The position numbers and the translations under genes were made by a program. The notes under the pieces are model-generated. The model saw only the letters and a list, made by a program, of their open reading frames with translations, did no database searches and was not told the origin of the DNA. Positions 35,953 through 42,966 of a stretch of 64,000 nucleotides of DNA are shown here, piece after piece; position 1 is the first letter of the stretch, and every line of letters begins with the position of its first letter. The stretch lies in the NCBI GenBank assembly GCA_000145985.1, contig CP002098.1, forward strand, positions 682,001-746,000, read 5' to 3'. This DNA is from Ignisphaera aggregans DSM 17230. Lineage in GTDB: Archaea > Thermoproteota > Thermoprotei_A > Sulfolobales > Ignisphaeraceae.

Positions 35953-36696
35953 GTGTTGAGGGATGTTGTGCTCTATCTTGTTTCGCTTTTTCCACGTGGG
36001 GCTGGGCGTACGAGGATTATGAAGCTGCTCTTCTTGGTTGATGCTGAGGCTAGGAAAAGGCTTGGTTATACTGTTACTGGTGTGAACTGGCGTCGCTGGT
36101 TCTATGGCCCCTTCTCTCGTGATGTTCTTGAGGTGCTTGATGAGCTTGTCTGGGAGGGGCGTCTAGCTGTGGATTCGGGTCCTGAGGTTAGGTATATAGC
36201 TCTAGACGAGCCACCCAAGCTTCCGCATGAAATAAAGGAGATTGTTGATGAGGTAGTGAATAACTATGGGTTTACACCTCTGAGAGAGCTACTTAAAAGG
36301 GTCTATGACGAGTACGGTGTAGAGAAAATTGGTCTGGGTGAGAAGATAGAGTTTGACTGGGACAAAGAGATTATTGAGCTTGTAGAGCTGGTCAATAGTG
36401 ATGAAGATGCAGTGGTGGAGCTCATAGGTAGGTTATATGATGAGTATAGAGATGCTCTCGAAGTACTTCCAAGGAATATACTAGCACTTTATTCAATAGC
36501 TGTATCCCATCTATCTTCCCACAATCCAGAGAAAGCCAAGGATCTGACACAGAGATTTGTAGAACTACTCAAAGAGCTGAGTAAGTATGTGAACAAGAAT
36601 ACCAAAGCAAGTTCAATACCACCAGTACTCAGACATAGGATGAAAGCAATATATGAGGAGCTTATCGATATTGCGGCTCGAGCAGTTGAGGGATAA
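35953..36696 (+). CDS. Panacea-domain antitoxin candidate
   Basis: A 247-residue protein. Residues 1-80 match the Panacea/DUF4065 type: LRDVVLYLVSLFPRGAGRTR, IMKLLFLVDAEARKRLGYTV, RRWFYGPFSRDVLEVLDELV. The W/F-YGPFS block is the most diagnostic. The rest is helical and Glu-rich. Family knowledge: Panacea domains neutralise very different toxins encoded next to them. The partner candidate is the next gene, 5 nt downstream. GTG start. Confidence 0.75.
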   Translation: MLRDVVLYLVSLFPRGAGRTRIMKLLFLVDAEARKRLGYTVTGVNWRRWFYGPFSRDVLEVLDELVWEGRLAVDSGPEVRYIALDEPPKLPHEIKEIVDEVVNNYGFTPLRELLKRVYDEYGVEKIGLGEKIEFDWDKEIIELVELVNSDEDAVVELIGRLYDEYRDALEVLPRNILALYSIAVSHLSSHNPEKAKDLTQRFVELLKELSKYVNKNTKASSIPPVLRHRMKAIYEELIDIAARAVEG

Positions 36697-36701
36697 TATG
36701 A

Positions 36702-37547
36702 TTGCAACTACTCTATCTCGACTCCTACTATTTTTACGCCCCTATTCCACGTGTTGTCAACCTCAGGCATAAGCTATCTCAATACGGTCTCCGGAACTAC
36801 AAGCTTTTATATGGAGGTTTTTCAGGACCTCGATACTTCGTACAACACTTTACACAGACCTTCTACGGCGAAACCATTACCAGCATAACGTCTCTCCATA
36901 CACAGCAGAGAGAGCTGAAGCCCGGTAAAGGCTTCCAAAAGCTTCTGAATACATTGAAGGGAGTGTTCAGTGGAAGAACCTCTAGGAAGTGTATAAGATT
37001 AGAAAAGCTAATAAAAATTGTTGGCGATGAAAGAGCAAATATAATTGACTTCACTGTGTTCATTCTTCGAAATGCTGATGCAGAGGATAAGATTAGCCAT
37101 GGATACTGTTATTCAGAGTTCATCGAGATAGATCGCAATACTGCAGAAGCACTATACAACCTAGTAAAAACCGAAGCCATCATCAAGTTCTTCAAGAGAC
37201 ATACCAATCTATATAAGCTCTATGAAGACTATATTCTATGTAGGACATGCCAAATCCTTGGCTTGAAGTATCCATACGATGTGATTCCAATAGAAGGGTT
37301 TGAGGAATACGCAACAGTCACTATCGAAGCTCTATGCAACGACTGTAGAAATCTGTGCATCGGACACCATGATGATATGAAGAGAGCCGAAGTATTACTA
37401 CTATATGCAGAGAGAAGCCCATCAGCTAATATATACATAGCTACTGTAGCCACAGTAACAAAGCCGGAGAAGTTTTATCAGGAGTGTTTTTCATGCTTAG
37501 CAAAATGCATAGAGAAGAAAGCAAACAATATAGTAGTTCTATACTAA
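36702..37547 (+). CDS. Cys-rich partner of a Panacea protein, toxin candidate
   Basis: A 281-residue protein with a TTG start 5 nt after the Panacea stop. It begins QLLYLDSYYFYAPIPRVVNL. Three metal-site-like clusters lie in the C-terminal half: CRTC, CNDCRNLCIGHHDD, and CFSCLAKC. The N-terminal half has basic, aromatic-rich segments. No known toxin fold is recognised. The zinc-like clusters and tight coupling make it a good candidate for a new toxin family. An alternative ATG frame at 36699 stops early and is rejected. Confidence 0.65.
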   Translation: MQLLYLDSYYFYAPIPRVVNLRHKLSQYGLRNYKLLYGGFSGPRYFVQHFTQTFYGETITSITSLHTQQRELKPGKGFQKLLNTLKGVFSGRTSRKCIRLEKLIKIVGDERANIIDFTVFILRNADAEDKISHGYCYSEFIEIDRNTAEALYNLVKTEAIIKFFKRHTNLYKLYEDYILCRTCQILGLKYPYDVIPIEGFEEYATVTIEALCNDCRNLCIGHHDDMKRAEVLLLYAERSPSANIYIATVATVTKPEKFYQECFSCLAKCIEKKANNIVVLY

Positions 37548-37574
37548 ATTGAAGACATTAATTCTAGAAATATA

Positions 37575-37655
37575 TTTAGTTTTACTAAAGGTATATTCCT
37601 CTAGCTTAGTTAAGGAAACATTCCTTTAGTTTTACTATATGGAATTTTAGTTTTC
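37575..37655. repeat. Direct repeats in the gap after the Panacea pair
   Basis: TTTAGTTTTACTA occurs at 37575-37587 and again at 37625-37637, exactly 50 bases apart; TTTAGTTTT occurs a third time at 37646-37654. The rest of 37548-37918 shows no gene. These may be binding sites or replication-type iterons; no evidence decides. Confidence 0.5.
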
Positions 37656-37918
37656 ACAGAGAAATAGCTATAATAGGCTAAACCAAAAATCTCAGGTGTT
37701 AAATTACGAAATAGAATCTCTAGCTATGCTTCTTATACCAATATTAGTCACTAGGATAATCCCAGTGAGAATAATGTTAATAGTAAGGGGCGGAGAAAAT
37801 AAAATCTGAACACTTTCCCATATTCATTGTATTTTTATAGAACAACTAGACAAAAACGTAAAACATTCAGAGAAGGTTAAACTCTGTTGACCTCTCGCTA
37901 TGCAATCCTTATATCTCC

Positions 37919-38119
37919 TCAAAAACTTCGTTGCCACATCATATCTCTAATACAATTTTGTAGCAACACCACCCCAGCCACCAAGCTTATCAGCAGATGA
38001 GGTCTATGACAATCTACAATGTCCAATAACCACCCCTGCGCTTTAGACTCGTCAACACCTTTGCAGACCTTTCCATTGCAATGAAGATCACTGCTGACCA
38101 TAACTTCATTGCCTGCCAC
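37919..38119 (-). pseudogene. N-terminal remnant of a metallophosphoesterase
   Basis: The frame reads EVMVSSDLHCNGKVCKGVDE, SKAQGWLLDIVDCHRPHLLI and then loses similarity at SLVAGVV. SDLH is the first metal-binding motif of calcineurin-like phosphoesterases, and PHLLISL is the strand before the next motif (GD), which is missing here. A shifted frame reads SLGGWGGVATKLY then a stop. So the gene is cut after about 60 residues. It points toward the Panacea pair on the other strand, as does the second dead copy at 41.9-42.4 kb. Confidence 0.55.
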
Positions 38120-38355
38120 CTAAGTACAGCAGTACCTGTAATAGTAGCTCTAAACTATATAATAATGTCTGCCTTGCATCATCTGAACAAAATATTATGC
38201 ATATAGCCTAAATCCTAATATATGTTAACCACAGTAATACTCTGCTAATACTAGAAACTCATAGAAGTGTTGATAGCACAGCTAAACAGCTTAGCTAACT
38301 TTCATTATACTCTCAATGTTATGTTTTCTTCCATAAATTTATGATGAAGACAAAA

Positions 38356-38703
38356 TTAATCCCTTTCTCTATCCTCTTTGACTAACCTTAAAGTATTTCT
38401 AAGGTGTTTAGATAATCTCTTACATCTGTCTACCATTCTATGCTCTGTTGGTCCTGGTCTCATCGCAGCAAACGCAGCTGGACATAGTGAGAAGACAGCT
38501 GCTCCAAGGATAGTGTTTCCTAGGGGTATGGGCTCCATATAGTGTAAGTAGTGTGGAAGAATACTGAAGAGGAGGATAAAGATAGGGATCGCAAATATGA
38601 GGGTAATAATAAAATAGCAAATAAAAACAACAGCACGTCTAATATCGCTTATAGCATACAAGATTAGTAAAAAGAGTATCCATGTAGATATTATGTAGCT
38701 CAT
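38356..38703 (-). CDS. Small membrane protein, paralogue of the 30.3 kb gene
   Basis: A 115-residue protein with three to four hydrophobic segments: STWILFLLILYAISDIRRAV, CYFIITLIFAIPIFILLFSI, then LGNTILGAAVFSLCPAAFAA, and a basic tail. The LLFSILPHYLHYMEPIPLG region resembles the membrane protein at 30291-30632. Unknown function. Promoter region to its right contains palindromes at 38767 and 38845. Confidence 0.55.
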   Translation of the reverse strand: MSYIISTWILFLLILYAISDIRRAVVFICYFIITLIFAIPIFILLFSILPHYLHYMEPIPLGNTILGAAVFSLCPAAFAAMRPGPTEHRMVDRCKRLSKHLRNTLRLVKEDRERD

Positions 38704-38766
38704 TGTTCTCTAACCATAACAATATAGGTGCCATATATAAGTTTTATCTTAGGTATATACAGAGAA

Positions 38767-38785
38767 CTCTACTTAGTAAGTAGAG
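38767..38785. repeat. Perfect palindrome
   Basis: CTCTACTT, a 3-base spacer AGT, then AAGTAGAG. A related imperfect copy follows at 38845. Both lie upstream of the minus-strand gene at 38356-38703, so they could be operators, or paired ends of a lost element. Confidence 0.6.
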
Positions 38786-38844
38786 TATGAGAGAAAACCT
38801 TGAAATAATTTTGATCTTCAATCCAAAAATCTACTATTTAAAAC

Positions 38845-38864
38845 CTCTACTTGCTAGGTAGAAG
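38845..38864. repeat. Second, imperfect copy of the palindrome
   Basis: CTCTACTTGCTAGGTAGAAG; it shares CTCTACTT and GTAGA with the palindrome at 38767-38785, 78 bases away. The remaining 38865-39169 shows no gene. Confidence 0.5.
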
Positions 38865-39169
38865 ACCCTAGCTTAAAACTTTGTCTAGCTCTCTAACCAC
38901 TCTATCTGCAAGCTCCTAAGAGAAACATTCTCTGCATTCACAGTAATGGTAAATGTTGGTGATGTCCATGCATACCTTCTTCTTTCACCCCCAAAACATC
39001 TGCCCAATAACAAGACCTATTTAAACTTTACACACCAATGACTAGCTATAGAATCCAATCACACTACATAATAATGATCCATCTAGACATGTTCTATACC
39101 TCTGTGAGCTGACCACGATATATATAGTAATAAATATAGGCTTCAGTATTTCCACACTCCTATAGCTCT

Positions 39170-39388
39170 TTGGACTTGGCTATAAAGGTGGAGAACCTAA
39201 CTGAAGATGCTGTGAGGATTAAGATACGAGTATTTAGTGTACCGCCAAGGTATTTGCATCCACATTCAAGAACATCTAAGGTACAGACCACATGTAGGAT
39301 TAGCATCGTAGTGGTTGAAACCATAAGGGAAGAAACAGACATAGCAAGAATAGCCGTAGAGGGGTTAATACCAACAATGGAAATATAA
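39170..39388 (+). CDS. Small beta-rich protein or fragment
   Basis: TTG start, 72 residues: LAIKVENLTEDAVRIKIRVF, SVPPRYLHPHSRTSKVQTTC, RISIVVVETIREETDIARIA. It reads as coding sequence from a beta-sandwich-like protein. No ribosome site is clear. It may be the surviving part of a larger gene. Confidence 0.4.
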   Translation: MDLAIKVENLTEDAVRIKIRVFSVPPRYLHPHSRTSKVQTTCRISIVVVETIREETDIARIAVEGLIPTMEI

Positions 39389-39541
39389 ACAGCGTGGTCT
39401 TCTCGTTCAACACCCAACAAAACTTTCTCATATTCTCCACAGCTAATCCTGCCAGAAAGGACTGAAAGTTAAGATGTATATATGTGTGCATATACATATA
39501 TATCGAATTGCATATAGGAATATATGTTGAAGGTGAACATC

Positions 39542-39754
39542 ATGGGTTTGACTAATGAAGTGAGTCAGGATTTAGAGAAAAGTCGTATGGAGCTTCATAA
39601 GAAAGAGCTTGAAGCTGCAATGAGGATGAGTGAAGAGGAGAAGAAGCTGATAAGGGATCTAATTGAATCCTCGTATAGAATGGTGTACCTAGGGTACATC
39701 CCGGCATACTATAGGGCAAGGCCAAATAGGATTACTTCTCTATATATTATGTAA
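39542..39754 (+). CDS. Small helical protein, first of a mini-gene cluster
   Basis: 70 residues from the ATG at 39542, which has AAGGTGA 8-9 nt upstream; the frame is open from 39524. It reads SQDLEKSRMELHKKELEAAM, RMSEEEKKLIRDLIESSYRM, VYLGYIPAYYRAR. Charged helices, no known fold. The next gene starts 2 nt after its stop. Confidence 0.6.
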   Translation: MGLTNEVSQDLEKSRMELHKKELEAAMRMSEEEKKLIRDLIESSYRMVYLGYIPAYYRARPNRITSLYIM

Positions 39755-39756
39755 AT

Positions 39757-39960
39757 GTGGTGAGGAGTTTGGGTGCTCATGATTTTCACAATGAGGTTGA
39801 AGTTCAGAAAGGTGCTGAAGGGATTGAAATTCGTGCAACAAGCCTCAAGTCTGATTTCAGTACTGCTCTGATGTTTGATAGGGAGAACCGTAGGATTCGC
39901 CTTATGAAGAAGACACTCTTATCTGAGGATGATATAGCGTTTAGAGGTGTAGAGATATGA
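39757..39960 (+). CDS. Small beta protein of the mini-gene cluster
   Basis: GTG start, 67 residues: GAHDFHNEVEVQKGAEGIEI, RATSLKSDFSTALMFDREN, RRIRLMKKTLLSEDD. Strand-rich. Its stop overlaps the next ATG (ATGA). Not recognised. Confidence 0.55.
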   Translation: MVRSLGAHDFHNEVEVQKGAEGIEIRATSLKSDFSTALMFDRENRRIRLMKKTLLSEDDIAFRGVEI

Positions 39961-40223
39961 CGAAAAGCATTCTTGAGGAGATTGAAGAGACGAGGAAGAA
40001 GAACCTGATCAGCATCATAGAGTATGCTAGGTGGGAAGCTGAGATGGTTAGAGGGCTAGGTGTGAAGTGGTTTGAGATGAGGGATAGGTGGCTGATAGAA
40101 GCGTTTGAGAGGGTTAGAGAGATGTGGAGGGATCATAAGATAAGGGAGACTGAGATAAAGGCTATTCTAGCAAAGGATAGGGTTAAATATATGCGTCTAA
40201 AGAGAATGGAGAAAGAACAGTGA
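39957..40223 (+). CDS. Small basic helical protein of the mini-gene cluster
   Basis: 88 residues: TKSILEEIEETRKKNLISII, EYARWEAEMVRGLGVKWFEM, RDRWLIEAFERVREMWRDHK. Trp-rich amphipathic helices and a Lys/Arg-rich end. Coupled to the previous gene by ATGA. Such tiny coupled genes are typical of archaeal viruses or plasmids, but no hallmark gene is nearby. Confidence 0.6.
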   Translation: MTKSILEEIEETRKKNLISIIEYARWEAEMVRGLGVKWFEMRDRWLIEAFERVREMWRDHKIRETEIKAILAKDRVKYMRLKRMEKEQ

Positions 40224-40251
40224 TAGTGTCATAAGGTCTGTGGTTTTCGTT

Positions 40252-40332
40252 ATGGAGAGATGGATTGTATGCACTATTCTTGCTCTTCTATTATCCATCA
40301 TAGTAGGTTTCATCATCCTTAATACACTTTAA
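40252..40332 (+). CDS. 26-residue single-helix membrane peptide
   Basis: ATG at 40252 (a GTG at 40240 is also in frame). It encodes ERWIVCTILALLLSIIVGFI and five more residues: one membrane helix preceded by a short basic/aromatic cap. It lies between the mini-gene cluster and the Panacea gene. Too short to be sure; the clean helix argues for a real peptide. Confidence 0.4.
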   Translation: MERWIVCTILALLLSIIVGFIILNTL

Positions 40333-40386
40333 ATACATATACTTATATACCGGGTAATACACTAAGCATACTTTGGGTGTATCTAT

Positions 40387-40959
40387 ATGGAGAGACTGGG
40401 TCTATTACGCTACCTGATTACAAGGCACTACGAGCTTTATGGAAAGCTCTATGGGAGGAAGAAGCTTCAGAAGCTCCTCTTCCTAGTCGAACACCTAGAT
40501 TTGTCAAGCCGTAGAGTAGTGAAGTCAACGGGTTTAACCGGGTATAAGTTCTATATCTGGCTCTACGGTCCATTCTCCGAGGAGGTCTACAAAGATTTGG
40601 AGACTCTAGTCAATAGGGAGGACATCATTGAGGAGGTTATTGGTGCAGATACACGTATAAGGGTTGACGAGGCTGGGGTAGTACTACCACTCTACGACGA
40701 CGATGAGGCTCCTAAAGTCATCTACATATACCAGCCGAGGACAAGCATTCTACAGAGGTTCCTCGGTGGCAGAGATAAGGTGGAGATTAATGAAAGAGTT
40801 AAGGAGAAGATTGAGTGGGTGCTCAAAGAGTTTGGGAAGCTTAGACCCTCCGAGCTCGAGGATATTACAATGAGGCTCCTCGGTCTTACACAGGACAAGA
40901 AGCTTAAGTATCTCGGTGTGAGTGTGGATGAATACCTTGAGAAGGAGAACTTAGTGTGA
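40387..40959 (+). CDS. Panacea-domain antitoxin candidate
   Basis: A 190-residue protein. It shows the Panacea pattern: RYLITRHYELYGKLYGRKKL, QKLLFLVEHLDLSSRR, then YKFYIWLYGPFSEEVYKDLE. The C-terminal half (about 115-190) is a separate helical domain that likely contacts the toxin. ATG start with GGTG upstream. The next gene, a nuclease-like protein, begins 7 nt later, so the two form a toxin-antitoxin-like pair. Confidence 0.75.
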   Translation: MERLGLLRYLITRHYELYGKLYGRKKLQKLLFLVEHLDLSSRRVVKSTGLTGYKFYIWLYGPFSEEVYKDLETLVNREDIIEEVIGADTRIRVDEAGVVLPLYDDDEAPKVIYIYQPRTSILQRFLGGRDKVEINERVKEKIEWVLKEFGKLRPSELEDITMRLLGLTQDKKLKYLGVSVDEYLEKENLV

Positions 40960-40966
40960 GTAGTGC

Positions 40967-41659
40967 TTGAATATCTACTGGGACATAGTAGAACTGCCAG
41001 GGGTTAAGGTAATACCAAGTAAAAGGTTTAGAAAAATCGTTGAAAAACTGCTGAAAGCTCTTGATGATGGGTTAATAGATTTTGTTGACCTTGTGAAGGT
41101 GTCTCAATACGATCTCAGTAGCACGAAGAAGTCTAGAGGTGATGTATCTTCATCAATCAATAGAATCTCTAGAGCCACCAAAGCCGACCGTAGGGATATA
41201 CTGAAGGAGACATCATCCTCATACATGTTTGTTACAGCAGTGTTCTATGCTATCAAAGACCTTGACAGAGAAAGCAAGTTACAATTCCTTATTGAGCCAA
41301 GATTAGAACCTGGCTCATATACTTATGACTACGCGATATATGACCCAGTAGAAGGGAGACTGAAAGTTGTTGCCGAAGTTAAGAGACTGAGAAGCCTAGC
41401 CAACATAGGAGAATACCTAGAAACATTCATGAATAAAACTGAAAAGTGTCTTGCTACAGAGTCTATTCATCGGATAGCGCTTCACATCCACTTGACGCCA
41501 GAGATTCTTGAGAAATATCAAGGAGTTGAGGAACTTCTACTAGGCTTAGGCAAAGACATTCAGCTCTCTAAATGCAAACTAACACTAATTACAAGTAGTG
41601 GTGACACGCTGGATGAATTCATGCGGATACTTGGAAACCAAATACAGCATCTTATCTGA
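40967..41659 (+). CDS. PD-(D/E)XK nuclease-like partner of Panacea protein
   Basis: A 230-residue protein, TTG start. The second half carries a nuclease core: YTYDYAIYDPVEGRLKVVAE then VKR, with D121 or D126, E137 and K139 fitting PD-(D/E)XK, followed by a helix and LTLITSSGDTLDEF. The first half is helical and basic (SQYDLSSTKKSRGDVSSS) and could bind nucleic acid. Its partner is the Panacea gene 7 nt upstream. DNA or RNA cleavage leading to growth arrest is inferred. Confidence 0.7.
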   Translation: MNIYWDIVELPGVKVIPSKRFRKIVEKLLKALDDGLIDFVDLVKVSQYDLSSTKKSRGDVSSSINRISRATKADRRDILKETSSSYMFVTAVFYAIKDLDRESKLQFLIEPRLEPGSYTYDYAIYDPVEGRLKVVAEVKRLRSLANIGEYLETFMNKTEKCLATESIHRIALHIHLTPEILEKYQGVEELLLGLGKDIQLSKCKLTLITSSGDTLDEFMRILGNQIQHLI

Positions 41660-41899
41660 CTACATCCAACGAATCAAGTCTGACAATAGTCACAAACTCT
41701 CTATCTCAAGACTTCATTGTCCCTCCATACCTCTAGTTTGATGCTACTACCTGGTATATATTGCTAGAATAGTTCTGTGTGGACACATACCGGAATCTTT
41801 ACACAGTCTATAGATACGAATACGGAACACCATACATCAGAATAGACAGTTCACAAAAATACAGAACATATCTAGGTCTAGCTTCATGGATAGCTATAT

Positions 41900-42393
41900 C
41901 TACTGTTTGAACCCTTCGTCGTCAGCCACGAAGCTGTATTCCTCTGATGGAAGCTTGGAGGAGTTGTGCATAAGCAGAACATCTATCTTATCTCTAAGCT
42001 TTTCGCTATTCTGATATACCTTTCAAGTGATTTGTGTAGAATATCCTCTTAACCTTCTCCCTCAAAGCTATAATACCATTAACGGCTCCAAACCTCAGTT
42101 CACAAAACTCTCTAGCCCCTCCATCATCCATGAGCATAGGTTCAAATTTTCTGCCAACATATTGTACATCTTTATGAGTAACCCGGGATTGTCATGGTCG
42201 CTACAGATACTCCAAACCCTAACTCTCTTAAGCAGCTCGCTAAACTCAGACTCAACCCAGTTATACGAAGATGCTAACAGATCATGTCTGTAGTGATCTA
42301 CACTACCTAACAACTATCCCAGGCCTTGGACTTGTCAATACCTCTATAGATATGCTTATCGTAGTGGAGGTTGCTGACAACCACAATTTTCAC
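41900..42393 (-). pseudogene. Dead metallophosphoesterase
   Basis: From a GTG at 42393 it reads KIVVVSNLHYDKHIYRGIDK, SKAWDSC then a stop. Later frames give YRHDLLASSYNWVESEFSEL, KRVRVWSICSDHDNPGLLI and KMYNMLAENL, then DVLLMHNSSKLPSEEYSFVA and a stop at 41900. The order matches a calcineurin-like phosphoesterase (SDLH, GDW, GNHDN, HxSP), but SDLH is SNLH, GNHD is CSDHD and several frames are needed. A full-length but inactivated gene. It is convergent with the Panacea/nuclease pair. Confidence 0.6.
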
Positions 42394-42588
42394 TACTCAT
42401 CTAAGGAAGAACAATGATCCTCACGCTTTTCCTAAGCTTCTGATGTAGACATAGTTTTTAGAGAAAAGTGTTATAGACTCAATGAACTACTGCTCATCGC
42501 TATGAAGCTATAACTCTATATATTTCTATTACATTAAGAAATAGTTATTCTATTCCTAGTGCTTTGTATGCTACTCTGATACTTAGAG

Positions 42589-42966
42589 TCATTGACATTT
42601 AAGTCCTCTTCTCATTAGAAGTGTATTGAGATCTATATCCTCGTTACACCTAAGTACCTCAACATTGGGTCTTGATGCGAGTTTCTTAAGCGTCCAATGT
42701 ACACCACCTCTATGGTGTAGCAAAAGCATTTTTATGGCTTTAGTACTTTGGAAGAACTCTTCCTCTACGAGTTTGTTGTAAGATGCTTCAAGTTTCTGGA
42801 TATCTTTCGGCTCTGGTACACCTGTATCTTCGATAACTATGTTGATTACATATTTGTTACATTTGATGACTAATGCTATATCGCTTCTCTTCAAAGGTTG
42901 AGCCAGAGCCTCATCTAGATCTCCCCATTTTAGCAGTTCAGCATTAGGTGGAAGAATTATCTTCAC
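42589..42966 (-). CDS. Small partner of the OLD-like ATPase
   Basis: A 125-residue protein. The frame is open to 43005, but the GTG at 42966 has GTGAGGATC upstream and overlaps the ATPase end by 23 nt. It reads KIILPPNAELLKWGDLDEAL, SDIALVIKCNKYVINIVIED, then AIKMLLLHHRGGVHWTLKKL. The strand order DIALVIK, YVINIVIED resembles a shrunken nuclease core but lacks the Lys of ExK. Encoded with an ATPase as a two-gene module. Effector or regulator role inferred. Confidence 0.6.
   Translation of the reverse strand: MKIILPPNAELLKWGDLDEALAQPLKRSDIALVIKCNKYVINIVIEDTGVPEPKDIQKLEASYNKLVEEEFFQSTKAIKMLLLHHRGGVHWTLKKLASRPNVEVLRCNEDIDLNTLLMRRGLKCQ

Noticed and set aside
37548-38355. CRISPR-like array or origin in the repeat-bearing gap
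   Set aside because: Only two to three short words with one spacing; no series of repeats and spacers and no replication gene nearby.
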